From contig OZ038439.1 in the NCBI GenBank assembly GCA_964036275.1, forward strand, positions 17,716,330-17,780,329: 64,000 nt of DNA. Reading direction: 5' to 3'. Below are positions 25,901-39,700 of the stretch, piece by piece; position 1 is the stretch's first letter; each line of letters starts with the position of its first letter. The position numbers were made by a program, and so were the translations under genes. The notes under the pieces were generated by a model, which was not told the origin of the DNA, did no database searches, and saw only the letters and a program-made list of their open reading frames with translations. The DNA is from Litoditis marina. Its lineage: Eukaryota; Nematoda; Chromadorea; Rhabditida; Rhabditidae.

Positions 25901-28900
25901 CAACTTATACCGTGAACAATAAACAAATACAGTGTATGTAAACGCTATCAAAACTCACAAAATGGCTCAGGGCTCCAGCTCTTGGTGCTCGGAGTCCTTT
26001 AACTCATACCATGCTATATCATAAGTGAAAATTTCTTATGAAGCTTCACGTATTCAATAGTGAACTTGTAAAGTTTCACGTATTTCCAATGATTCTGAAC
26101 GTTCTGTGAAACTCACAAAATGACTCAGCGCACCAACTCTGGCTGTCAATTTCTCCATCTCAGCTGCCAGCCGGTCAAGACAGTCCCTGAGGGCATCTCC
26201 GACACAGATCAGACGGCGACTGGTGGTCGGGAAACGCGCCTCCAGAAGCCAACGGGCACGGAAACACTCGGACAAGTCTACAACGAAGTAGTGAGTTGCA
26301 TCGCAAGCATTGTTTGGAGAACTTTGCTAAATAAAGAAGGAAAAGCACAGAAACTACCTTTCTCACAACGGTGTTAAACTGGGAGAGAAACACTCGCAAT
26401 CTACATCAAAATAAAGAGTTCCATTCCAACCAAACGCCAGTTGTCCCAATAGCCACAAAAACTCAAAAAAAAAGGCTTCATTCTGTCAATACCGGGAAAA
26501 ACGCCAATTTTACGAGTTTCATGTCTTGAAAAACTCCGAATTATCAAGTCATTGAATGGAGAACAACTTACCTTTAATGATCAAAGTAGCACTTCCGAGA
26601 GCATCTTGAAACGGTGCTGGATCATCGCAATCTGTAGATATCATAGATATCGATTGGACTGAGGCGAGAAGGGAACATAGAAGAGAGCACCACTTTGAAT
26701 TCAGCGACTCCATATGACCATTAGACCATGTGACCTGGAAATAACGCAACCTATAGGCAATACTAATCGCCTCTGTTTTTTTTTGTTTTTTCAATGGTTA
26801 GCAACTCACTCGAAATCCCAGAAACGTTGTTTGAGTATTTGTAAAAACCCTTTCTAAACCGTCAATAGTTAGAGAACAATTTTTTTTAGAAATCATAAGA
26901 CGTGATGAAAGTGCAACGTTTTCCAAATTTCAGTTAAACCTACTCATCTTTGATAGCATCGAACGTTGCTCAATTTTCTCGACGTGCTTACGTATGTGCA
27001 TGGGTACCAAACCCTACTGTATCTACATAACTGTGTTACGACCAATATAAGTTCTGCCCACCTTACTTTCCTCGTGAGCCATATTGGTGAGAAGGGGCGG
27101 CAGGATGGAGCAACAGTGCTGTCCGAGCAGGGACAGGGCACTGCCGAAGAGAACTGAGTCGGAAGACCACTGGAAACATACACCACTAAGGTCCGACTAA
27201 TCGACAAAAAGCAGTTCGTTTTCAGATTCAAACACGTGCAAATCAAATTGTGCAACACGTGCAATTTTGCATCAAAAATAGACATATCTCCTGATTTCAG
27301 CGTTAATGTGGCCCGTTTTTGAATTTTTCCTGGCTATTCGAACAACTTTACTTGGGTATGACTATGATTGGAAGCTGGCCGAAGAGAAAGCACCTCTCGG
27401 GGATCCAATTTCTGAGAATCTGACCAATGCTCCGACACACACTAGTATCTAGCAAGGTGTTACTTGTCTTCAAAACCCCGTTTTTCGACCTAAATATCTC
27501 ACATTCACTATCTTGGTGTTGCCGAGGCTTTGCAGAAACGTGGTTCGCAATTGCAATCAAAGCTCAGTCTTGTCGCCGTTCATCAAGTACTTCCTCAGAA
27601 GAACTGAAGACTTTTAGTAACTAAGTAGGATGAATCTCAGAAACCTTTCGATTTCTAGATTACAATAGATGGAGTATATCAAATTACATTATGTTTGTGA
27701 TGAAATGATCTGTAACGAACCTCGACTTCGCCCCTTTCCATACAGGTGTCGACTATTTTGATCAGAGACGTTGTGAGCTGGCACGACTGCGACAAAGCGG
27801 GAGACAGCTGGAAGCAACAGCTCATACTTCACACTTTGAACAGGGTTCTCCCTTTTTTTGAAGAAGCCAATACAGTGTATGTCACCCCATCTCGCTGTGT
27901 TTGAAGTATGTAGTTTGATCTCGTTGTTTTTCAGTCGAAATTCGTAAACTATTGCGTGCATTGAGATCAAACTATAACGAAAATGTGATCACTCCTTATA
28001 CTTTCTTTCATATGTTCATGAACATCCCGGGCTCTAACTGACCACTAACAAGTTTCACGGTTCAAGGTATGACTTTGAGATTTATATATGATGTACCGGG
28101 TGAATGGAAGCAAATGACCCTCTAATGGCAGTCTAGAACAATGTACCTTCGAGATCGACAGTGGCAGCTGTTCCATCGTCATATCGAACGGATAGATCTC
28201 GGTCCGTTGTGAGAGAAGAAGAAACAATGTCTCCAGTCCTGAATAAAATAAAACTTACGGTATAGGGGTATAGTAATAGTATAGTTATTCAAAAAGCACA
28301 TTGATAGAATCAAAAACAGACAAAATAAGAACATTCACAGTTGTCTATTATGATACAAAAACCACTATATGGCTGACACAACTGGCCACACCTGAAGACA
28401 AATGAGTCAAACAGTTTATGATACTGTTCAGTGATACGGAATGTAAGAAAGGAAAAGAGGGAAGGAGAAAGAGAAAGAGAAAGAAAAGAGAGATAGAGAT
28501 AGAGAGAGTATACATACCGAGTAGAGTAGTCCTGAGCGAGTGAGCAACTTGTTGCGAAGCATCGGCAAATGACTCTGGAGGGGCTGGGGAGGATACCAGA
28601 TCATCACATGACGGGATCTGCGAAAATGTAATAGTTTATACAAAAATAAGTGGGAAAATGCTCTGAACAGAAGCAAATGGTCACGAATTCATTGGGTACC
28701 CACTTCAAATCACTTTCACCTAGTATAACCTATTCAAACGTGTATACTACAACCAGCATGACATCACCAGCATTACATTATTCCTCGCCACACCCCTCAG
28801 TACTGATTAACAACCTGAACTTATCTTTTATTATTACATTCGGTGACAGTAACCAGTTAACGTGAGTAATGATCATTATTATTATTTTGGATGAAGAATC

Positions 28901-31900
28901 ATCGTTTTACGCACTCTTTTTTTCCCGTTCTTAAAATAGTCACACTCTAGCTCACCTGTACTTCCTCCTTCGAGGATGAGACGAAGATAGGTTTCACTGG
29001 CTCCACTGGCCTATTCGGAACCGGTTGAACCTGAAACAGATTAAAGTGACATCGCATATTCCAGTGAAGTTGTTCAAACAGCCCAAAGTATTCGAAAAAC
29101 GGGCTACTATTTCGCTACAATCAGGGAAGGTTGCCTAAATTTCGCGTACTTAAGTTTAAAAACCGGCAGGATAAATCAAAAACCAGTAGTTATAAGCGAT
29201 TTTTTTTGCTTGACAATCATATTTGAGTCTTGACTGCCAACATCATACAACATCGCAGCCCGGAAGCTCGAGATTCTCACTCAAAACACAACCCTTTCCA
29301 AGTTAATGTTATGGTATTAATAAGACTTGATACAACATACCGTGATGCTACTATCCTTGGTAGCCGCGGCCTCCTCTCTTATTGCTGCCAACTCGAGACG
29401 AAACTTGCGCGACAATTCGGCTAACTCCTCCGAATGAAGGGATTCCAACTCCACAATCTGAATAGGAACAGTAAGTATGGTCTATGGTTGGAGTGGCAAT
29501 CGCGGGAAACTATACTAACGGCCCCAATGTGCCTTCTAAGGCTTAATCGATATCTATGTTTCACGTGTTTGCACATCCCAACCTCAGAGGTCTAATCAAG
29601 ATTCCAGCTAGTACAACACTTCTATTACAAAATTGGCCGTAGCGTCGCAATATTTGAGCGTCTCTAGACATGTCATCATAACAAGTGTATGTGATAATGT
29701 GATGTCAGAAACCAAGCAGAAAACAGGTTGGTGCTGACTCCAGAGAGTTCATGACAGAAGTTATGACATGTTACGTGGTCTCGTTGAAATTGTTTGTTTG
29801 TTCAAGAACTATGGAAAGCTTCGAAAACTAGAAAACAAAAGGTAAATTTTCAATATGGAAAATATGACGCTTTCTATTGTCAAACTTACAATTTGTTCTA
29901 GAACTAAAAAGAATGCTACATCTTTATTTCGAATATGAAATGTCCTAGTTTCATATCCCACCTTTGTTGATAGGGCTTCGTTCTGTCGTAGTTTGTCTGC
30001 CAACTCCTCCTCCAATACAACCACCCGACTGGTCATTGTGGTCAGCTGACTGATGACGTCACCGGATGGGGCCGCCTTTGACTTCTTCACCGACTTCCGC
30101 TGGTCATTCTGCAACATAAATATATGAACTTTAAGTATTCATAAGAAATGTAATAAAATACACTATTTACACACACAAGACATAGATCCGAACAACGCGA
30201 AAAACAGGCTCCTTTCAACGGTAAATACGGGAAAAGTACTACAACTTTTGAGGCAAACTGGCAAACTATGCAATTGTTTTGTAAAGCGGTCGCGACTAAC
30301 GAAAATTCAGTGAATGTAGTGGCTAATAGCCTACTGACTTGCTGATACTCTGAGCTAGGTGAATGTTGCAAGTGCATTGTGCATGCAGCGGAAACGCTTA
30401 CATGAGACTCACTATTCATTCATAATTTATGAATAAGGAGTAACTAATGAAGTTTGACTTACTCTTAATGTAACTCTTTTCAGTTTAATGTCTTCTTCTT
30501 CCAACTGTTTACTCGAAAATGAAGCAAATGATGCCACTAACCTCTACTTCCACTTGAAGCGACTCCACCCGTCTGGTCAACTGCTCGTTGCGAAACACGA
30601 GACTCTCGTTCTCGTTTCGCAGTTTACGAACGTCACGTTCGTTGACTCGCAACTCCGACTGTAATTGAGAAAATTAATAGGGTTCGCTATTTCCAAAGCA
30701 AGTCTATACGGTGTACCAGTAAGGTCTGACTAAGCGACAAAAATTAGTCCCTCTTCGTATGTAAACAAGTGAAAACTTATGATTTTTCATCAAAAATAGA
30801 CCGATTATCTTTTTTTCGGCAGAAAAGTAGTCCGTTTTTCTTTTTTTTTCTATTCAGACAAATTTAATGGGGTATGGGTGTATGTTTCCTTATGCCACTG
30901 TGCTTGTACTTTATCCCGTTCCTTTTCCGTCTAATTTCGTGAACTATGACGTGGATCGAGTTCAAACTACAACTCAGCCTGGTCACAGCCAATTCACTGG
31001 AGAACCGGGTCCTGCCCGAACCGAATCGCGAACCGGTCACTGGAGAACCGAACCGAACCGACCGAACCGGATCGTATACAGGGTAAAATGAGTGGGAATC
31101 CACTAATTTCACCTTGTATACGATTTGTTTGTTTAAATGATGATTAATGTCGGTCTAGTTCAAACCTTTTACTGGAAAACCAATCGGTTTAGAATATCGG
31201 TTCGGTCGGTTCTCGAGTGACCGGTTCGCGGTTCGGTTCGGGAAGGACCCGGTTCTCGCGTGAATTCGCCCCTGGGTACCCAACATCCATTATAGATGCA
31301 CACAAAATTGAAAACTAAGAAATACTCAAAGTGAATGGATGGAATACAACATTCATACAGCATTTAGGACGTAAGGGGAATATGAGCAAAGTTCTACCGC
31401 ATTTCTTTTGTTCAAATGCGTATTGTATTCTGTAGATAATATTACTAGTGAAAGATGGCAACTTTAACTCAGAAACGTACCAAAACCAAACTAGAAATGC
31501 ATCAAGGTTTCCAGCTTTAGATTTAGATTCTGGACATTTTACTCCTACATTACATACGGCATAAAAGAAAAGAAGTAAGAGAAAAATTACTCACCCTCAG
31601 CTTTTCAGTCGTTTCTCTCTCGCTTTTCACACCCTCCTGTAGAATCTTCGCCTGATTTCGTAACTGAAATTAATATAAAATAAGAGCATTTCTCAAATCG
31701 GATAAAAATATCAGAATGAACAAATTCAGTTATCTAAAAAAAACCTTCCTGAACTCGAAAAGACCGTATTCAAAAACAAAAAAAATAGAATCACATCCCT
31801 TTCTGCCCTGCTTCAATACAAGAAAAGTTTTGGGAGCTTTTCGCGGGATCATTGCGGGAACTATAGTGCAATTCATTAATACGTGGACTCCTACAGAATG

Positions 31901-32727
31901 AACTTTCTGTATGACAATGATTTCACAACGTTTTCGGTTTTCGATAGAAGTTGGCTGAAGGGAAACGGAAGCTATCCCAAATATCTTGTAGTTTCCCGGA
32001 CAAACTCAATAAGTCGAAAAACCAGCTGGAAGTTGCGAATACATACTATACTGGAGTTCACTCAGGAAGAACAACCAGAATATCCGACAATGTTGGCGAA
32101 TTCACTAGAGAACCGGGTCCTTCCCGAACCAAACCGCGAACCGGTCACTGGAGAACCAAACCAACTGAACCGAACCGACTTTTGAACCGACCGGTTCTAC
32201 AGTGAATGCTTCGAACCGATCCGACATTAATCATGAGTTAAACGAGCAAGTTGTAGACAAGGTAAAATGAGTCTATCCCGGTTCGGTTCGAATCATTCAC
32301 TGGAGAACCGGTCGGTTCCAAACGGCGGTTCGGTAGGTTCGGTTCTCCAGTGACTGGTTCGCGATTCGGTTCGGGAAGGACCTGGTTCTCCAGTGAATTG
32401 GCCGACGATGTTATCGCCTACTCCGCCTACAACACTTTTTGGCAGTAAACTTTTTTTGTGAGCAGAGTTCTAGTAGTGGAATACTTAACTCTACTGTAAT
32501 TTACTGTTATTAGATCACTATTTCGCTGCGTACCGCACGTATTTTCGCGCGAATCTTAGCGCTTAAAGGCAAAGACGCAGTTTCGTTATTACTGAAGCTA
32601 TAATCGGAATAACAACTGGCCCACAGTATCATTGAACATAACAGCAACCCACCTTTAAATATTCTCCTTTGAGCCGGTCGTATCTGACGTTGACATCTGT
32701 ATTCAGAGATACCGACGACACCGACAT
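22696..32727 (-). CDS. PPP1R21 (KLRAQ motif-containing protein 1) orthologue
   Basis: Coiled-coil protein of early endosomes; the human protein is a core part of the Rab5-binding FERRY complex that links mRNA to endosomes. Exons in transcript order: 32727-32653, 31663-31595, 30658-30542, 30108-29962, 29457-29341, 29030-28956, 28617-28518, 28238-28147, 27807-27721, 27169-27062, 26734-26572, 26277-26117, 25651-25493, 25196-25107, 24827-24711, 24205-24091, 23782-23684, 23343-23197, 22719-22696; about 686 residues (human about 780). The N-terminus YDRLKGEYLKLRNQAKILQE matches the family's KLRAQ region. The C-terminus RGYETQLSSLSEHVANLN matches the conserved end. The middle is helical with few motifs. 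The start follows a TTTGCAG acceptor 7 bases upstream, a likely SL site. All junctions phase except 24711/24205, where one base is out of step, so a small exon or another donor was missed there. Confidence 0.87.
22908..22949. repeat. (TA)n microsatellite inside a perfect palindrome
   Basis: A run of TA dinucleotides is framed by ACGTGAATA and TATTCACGT, so the 42 bases are self-complementary. It lies in the last intron of the PPP1R21 gene. Confidence 0.9.
30988..31270. mobile_element. GAACCG-rich palindromic element (copy 1)
   Basis: The left half runs AATTCACTGGAGAACCGGGT, then CGAACCG and further GAACCG units. The right half (about 31170-31270) is its reverse complement, ending CGTGAATTCGCC. 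It lies in the second intron of the PPP1R21 gene. A second copy is at 32095-32403. Confidence 0.75.
32095..32403. mobile_element. GAACCG-rich palindromic element (copy 2)
   Basis: The ends and inner units are the same as in the 30988 copy: it begins GGCGAATTCACTAGAGAACC and ends CCAGTGAATTGGCC in inverted order. It lies in the first intron of PPP1R21, about 0.8 kb from copy 1. Confidence 0.75.
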
Positions 32728-33706
32728 TCGTCGTCTGCAAACACAACATAGGGAACCAGAAACTGGTACGAGTAACAGAAACTCCACATAGAAGATTATA
32801 AACGTGTATTGTAGTTTGATCCACAAGTATTGTAGTTTGGTGTTTGGTCCGCATGCACAGACGTATTGCCGAACTTCGACAGAAAGAGGGGATCAAACTA
32901 CAAGCCCCGCGGCACCGAGCAACATTCACCGTATGAAACGGCTTTCTTTCTAAAGAGCGTGTCTATACTGCTAGTACAATGCAACATAGCTATGGGATGA
33001 GGCCATGAATACCAGATAGTGTTACTGTAGCTTTCTGCGAACTCAATCGCCAGACAAAACTAATTGTTTACTTCTCGTAACATCAGAGTATTGTTTTGTC
33101 CTTAGGACCTGAAGGACACCTATAGTTTGTCTAGTATAACTTTTTTTTAAATTCGAAATGGCAAGAAAACAAAGATAGTTCTCTGGCTAAAACCAGATGT
33201 GTATACAATATTCAATACACAATTTGTTGAAACAATTTATTTTACAAGCATAACAACTTATCAACCGGTAGTACAAGAAACATGCAGATGCAGTAAAAGG
33301 AATGTTCTAAAAATATATACAATAAGGTTAAAGCAGGAAAGTCAAAAGTAAACGGTTGAGCTCATAGAATACAAATAAAGAAGGGTAAAGCGAGCAAAGG
33401 TGATAAAGCCGAGAACAATTATGCCTAGAAGTAATAAATAAATAATTATACAAAATTCACAAACAAATTGGGACCTAAACTGATTGGCCGTTCAATACGG
33501 ATACAACAACATTCTAGAACCCTCAAAAATGTACGAAAACATAACTAACAGACTGTCATTTTAGCTAATGAAATGATGATAAAAATTTACAGAAAGTGAA
33601 ATAGTCTCAAACCAGTGAACTATTGTCCGTAGGGAAGGGGGTGATAAAAACGACATGATAAAACAGGGAAAAGCTCATAATACTACCAAGTTAACAAACT
33701 GATTAT
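32728..33706. other. Gap between phf-10 and PPP1R21
   Basis: 979 bp between two head-to-tail minus-strand genes. A minus-strand AATAAA (TTTATT at 33236-33241) could end the phf-10 transcript, leaving about 500 bp before the PPP1R21 start. Two arms of the TGTAGTTTGATC repeat family lie at 32811-32901. No gene is seen. Confidence 0.45.
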
Positions 33707-36700
33707 TCAAGCCACCACGGCATTGGAGCCTCTTCTAGTAGCACGCGCACGGCTGGGGGTGAGACGACTAGCCTGCAAAGAGGTATACTCAAAGTAACAC
33801 GTCAGATTCGTCAGACACAAAACTGTTTTTGATTGTAATAAGCTAAACTACATGATTTTGTGCCCAAAACTGACAAACTTTTTGGATATTGTCAAGAAAT
33901 GAGTTGGGTTTTTGAGAAATGTCAACTATTCGAACAGCTTTACTAGAGTATAGATACGTGATACGATTAAAGAAGGACGATTATGTGGACCAATCCCGTT
34001 ACATCGGTCCTTTAAACTGCAATTGAAAAATATATTGCGGTTTAAAGGACTGAAGCGTTGCGATTGGACCACATAATCGTCCTTCTTTAAGATATCAGGA
34101 GAATTCACTTGCAATGTATGGAATATCTGCACTTCAAGCTACAAGTATTCATCAGATCTTTTTTTCGGATTGGTATTTCGGACATTCTTTATCATACGAT
34201 CAGGCACGGAATGAGCAGATGGTTGAGTTGTTCACTTGCTCGCAAGGAGAAACAATATCATCTGCGATCGCGATTAGCAAGCTACATAAGCTAGAGAGCA
34301 TGTAGGTCAATGAGACCGAATACATGTTGAGATATTCTGCATCTCCATGACCTGTAGTCTCTCGTCGACCCCTCTACAATAGTGGTTGGTCAATTGACGG
34401 GAGTTCCTTGAGTTTCACGTACCTTGTCTCCGGCCGCACAGAACTTGTCGCACAGCCATTTTCCCTCCGGCGCCTGATTCAGTCCCACACAGAAGGTGTG
34501 GTAGCCACGATCACACCGGTCACAAAACAGGATAGTCTCCTGCAATTCCAACCACTGCTTATTTCTTGGTCTTCAAAAATTCCGAATTCATCGCGGTTCT
34601 AGTTTGTAGTATGCATCAGTATCTAATTTACGGTAGATACTAATGGTCACTTTCCTAAACTCAAGTTACTAAACGTATCATGTACCCTATAGCAACAGCA
34701 TGCAAATATCATCTTATCCACGATTCCAGTACATCCTTGAAGTCTTGAAGAACAAAGAACTAAATTTTCAAATATTTACATTAGTATTACAGTATTACTT
34801 AGTTTTTCTCTGATGTTTATAAGAGGAATGTGAAACACGTATTACACCTGAGGATTCCCATTCAAAAGATATTGAACTACTTACTGAGATGAATATGACC
34901 TACCTCTCGGTCCGTCTTGCTGCACACCGTGCACTTCTTACAGTCGATACAGTTCCAGCCGTACGTGTGTACGGTAGCCGTCATTTCTGCTGTCATCTCC
35001 AGACAGTCCGAATGGGCCTCCATCGGGCATGATGCACATCTTCAATACAATGGGTTCACAATCCGTATCACAATCTCGAGAATTTGTGGATTAAGATATA
35101 AACTTTTTAGTATTCATAATTCTTTGAATCTTCGTACAAAAAATATTCTATTATAAGATAACGAATATGAAGACGCGATTAACGTACTCTTGAATACCGC
35201 ACATGTATTGCTACTATACCAAATAACTCAATCGGAAACATCAGTGTATTAGCCTTCTTGTACACGCTTGGTTGGTATTAGTTAGCTGCGACAGAATGTA
35301 ACTTTGTAAGCGAAAAAAAAGTGTTTTATTTTGATCTCGGAGGTTGCGACTGAAATGAATCGTCTCATCCATTCCCACGTAATTTATAACGACATTACCG
35401 TGATCAAGTGTTCAAATCAAAGAAAATATAATGCCCACAAAGCTCTAGGTTCAGAAAATCCTAGTTTACATTCAATTTCAGCTAATTTTGTTGTAATAAT
35501 AGTAAACAAGAAGAATAAACTCACTTGACCATCCTGTGTCCTCCCATCGGCGCACCTCCACACATCGAACACGTTCCCCTCACCGATGATGCAGACTGAA
35601 TAACAAGAATAAATGATAAAAAATGGTTATGTAAAATCAATAAATCATACTACAAACCGCTCTCAGAACACTGAGACGACCAAATCAGTGCGGAGTAGAA
35701 CTGCACGACAGTTTGAGGTGGATAAACGATGGCAAACCTTTCAGAAAGCCTTATAAACACAGTACTTACACATAGAGCCGGTATCGATGAAGTTTTATTA
35801 TAGAAAAAAACGTTGAATACGAAATGCAACATTAAGTAATAGTAAAAATGAGAATCTCAAAGTGTTTAACCAGTCTAACGTCCAATACACAGACTTTCCA
35901 GCGCTCAATTAACAGAAAAAGAGAATGAGACCGTAAAACAAAAGTAAATCGCCACGAGGAGAACCAATGCATGTTATGATATCATTATGTACAAAGTGAG
36001 AAACAGTGGAACGTCATACATTCGAGAACGCAAGGTATACAACTACAAACTACAGCCAGAAGTATAGAGTTATAGAGTTGTTTAAGAGTCACTCGCAAAA
36101 AAAGTTCTCATTCGGGACCGTCCTCAGTGTACATGACGACACGCCTCGCAGCAGAGCGAGCCTAAACAGCCAGTCATTAGAAACTTATTATTGTAAAATT
36201 CATTGGCAACTAAACTTTTCAAATGAAAAAAGTGCGGCAAGAGCAAAAAAGTGAGTGATTATCGAATGCGTGTAGATCGCTGCACTACAACTAGTGCACA
36301 TGTTTATTGTCTTCGCGTAACGTTCTTCAATCACTTTACTAGCTGAAATACTGTCAAAGGGCTGTTTAAACTCACTCCTCTTGAGAATAAAGAAAACAGT
36401 TTTTAATATGTTTACGTGAAACACGTGATGTATACTTTCGGCAGCCAAAGCAAGCCACGCTATGGCAGAATAATTTGAAACACCAAGAAAGACATGATAT
36501 TTTCAGATTTGTCCGGTTCTACATGATTAACTAAAGCACCAGTGGCCGTATACAGCTATATGTTTCCTCTCCCGCAAGCGTTGAGGCTCCGTGGAGCCCA
36601 AATTTGGTCAAGTTTTCTGTTCTCGCTTGCGGGAGAGAAAAACATTGATGGATACGGACACAGAAGGAATGGAATAGAATGGACCCACCGTTTTCCTGAC

Positions 36701-39700
36701 GGGTACTTCTGCTTTGGGGGTCGTCTCCAGGCCAACTGCCGTCGCGATCGCCATCGAATTCTGCTGTTGTTGGGCCTGCGCGGCAGCCAGACGCTCGAAT
36801 CCTGCAATGAGAAAACACATGAAACGTACACCGCCAAGGGCCTCTCATTGTCCCAAAATTCTCGTGACCCCTTCGTGTTTTCTCGTGTCGCGACCCCCAA
36901 AAAGGCGATGTTCAAATATTTTCTGTAAGATAATCGCTTATTCTATATGAAATTCGTTACTTAACACCTTAACACTTAACTCTTAACAGCTCGCAGCCCC
37001 TACTTTTTCACAAGGATCTGTTCGCGACTCTCCCTTTTATGAGAGGCCTTGGCGATGTATGATGAACTAAGGAATTCCTAAGAGAATGGGGATAAGGACT
37101 AACAAGGATGAGGATTGATTGGTTCGTATCAGCGAGGAAAAAATAAGCATAGGCCATTGTCTATAGGACGAACTTAGGAAAATAACCACATTAACGCATT
37201 ATATGATTATATCCGTTCTGTGAAACTACGCACATTCATATTGTTTCTACCAGTGTTCGACTACTTAACGTTTAGGGTACAGTTTCGTTCACTCCCTCTT
37301 AAACTTGGCAACGTGATAGTGATACGTGACAATCAAATTTTTTAGGTATGTGTTTCATAGAAGAAACTCCTCAAATAAACTTTTTGAAAAACCATAATCT
37401 GGTAAAAACTACTTCGAAATTGATTGGCCCGCTGCCCAATTCTCAGTGGGAATGTTGAGAACCATAATGTTTACAATATCATTCTTCTGTGATCGTTTTG
37501 GCGTGTTTGTATTTCAAGTAATGTCATTTTTCGTACCTCGTTGTGAATCGAATAAACAATAATAGGGAAAATTGTACAATTGCCCCCCCCCTCACCTTAA
37601 GTCCCCCCCGTAGTACTATCACCCCCCTCCCAATACGATTTCCTATAGAGAGGGGGGTGATTGTAAATGGGGGGTGATTGTAAATGGGGGGTAATTGTAC
37701 AATGTCGACGTTTAACAATCACACCCCACAATACAAAATGGGGGGTAATAGTACAACCCCGGACCTGTTTAACAATCGCCCCCCACTCAATCCAAACCTG
37801 CAGTAAAGAAGGACGTTGTACAATCACCCCCTATGGGGTGGGGGATGATTGTACTACGGGTCGGATTCCAACCTATTTCGGCTCAAGGGGGGGGGGGGGG
37901 GGGGGGGACGATTGTACAATAAACCCCAATAATAGGAAACAGACTCACGCTGAATATCCCTATCGGAGACACTGATGGGAGGGGGCGAGGGTTCCCTGTA
38001 GACGGGGTACAACTGCTCCGAGTCCAATACAGTACCCAGCGGCAACTTGCGCATCTCCTTTGGGGTGAACCTGGCAAACAACGGACATTAACACAACTAG
38101 TCTTGAGCTTGAGTAGATAAGGTAAACATAGCCCTTCCGCCCTATCCCCAATCCACCATACTCTACTGAAATTGTCGGAATAGCAGAATAAATTGAGAAA
38201 CAGGCTCCTCTTTCGATAATATTCGGAAAATTTCACTCGCTCTTGTATCAGAGATTTTTACCTAGGTAAATCGATGTGTGTTTACTGGTGCGTGCCCCTC
38301 CTCGAACAATATAGTAACTATAAAATATACTCTATACACTATACAAAGTTGATAATTTTATCAATTACAAACATCCTCTGCCTTACTTCTTCTAAAATAT
38401 ATGTGCCAAGTGACATAAAGGTCAACAACGCCAAAAGGCGAGAATCATCAAAAACACTAAGAACTGTCCTGGAAAACGTTGACAATAGTATAAACGTACT
38501 TTTTATAATAGCTTTGGTACTGTCCGAGAATGACGGCCACTGGATATGGGTCGACACGTGTGAACTTCGCCGGCAGACGCTTCCACTTATTCGTTCCCGA
38601 CTGGATCATCTGAAAAAAGAGATTGATGCATAAACGTTACAAAACCACTTAATCGGTAAATAACACCAGCAACTCAATTTTTAGTCGTGCGTTTGCAATC
38701 AACCGAATGGCGGCATAAAACGGACACACAATATCGATACGTAGAACTACGGAATTGAGAATTGTACCCAAAATTGGCCAGGTTCTCGAAATGTCACCCC
38801 AAAAAGAGTATGGAAACGGAACTGTATATTACGTTTCCGTTTCGTGTAGAATTGCACTTCAACATGTTATGTTGGTTCCCCGTGTTTCGAACCGTACTAC
38901 GTTTTACATTTCCAATTATGTTTCCATGCCTACCCATTTACGTTTGAAGGTTTTGAGTTTTGACATCCGTTCACTGTCAAGTTTCTGACATATCTCCCCG
39001 CCGCTTCAATATAGCTGTCTTTTACCAACATTACTTACATTTATCTCCTGTATCACATGCTCGTTTGTAAATAAATAAACAAATCGATCAAACTGACGTT
39101 CGTCTGTATATCCCAGTAGTGTTTCCTCTCCGTGTTCTTGATAGCCTGCATGTCGTGGTTGAAATCGCGGGCGCTTTTCATCGCCTTCTCCCTCAGCTCG
39201 GCCAGTCGCTTTGAGTCGTTCTTTATCTGAAAAATCAGTGGCCACTGATCATATTCACCAATTTCGAAAAAAAAACTTCCCGTGCCTCACCCCCTCACCA
39301 CACTAAAATATTGTGCTGGTTTGTCACCAGCACAATATTATTGTGTTCTACGTTCTAACTTCCCGCGGGAAAATATTTCAGCTCCCGCGAATAGGTGAAT
39401 ATGGTCATAGATAGATGTGATGTAATTCCTAAATCGTAAAAATCGTTCGTCTCTCACATAGATGTAGAAGTTCCAGGTGAACAGACAATGAAAACACTAT
39501 AGGCACATCGCACATACCCTAAGGTATGACTCTTCCACAGAAAGTAAACTGTTTTTCGATTGATATACGCGAAAAGTCCTGTGTTTGCGTCGAAAAGACC
39601 AATTGTCCCAATATTGACAACAAGACAAATTTTTTCTGTATCTTTATGGGATGGATATTCCTTCAACTTTAATGGTGTATGAAGTATGACTAGACTACTA

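Noticed and set aside
36531..36928. Overlapping long frames on both strands
   Set aside because: They are shadows of the phf-10 exon at 36689-36801, which alone is in phase with its neighbours.
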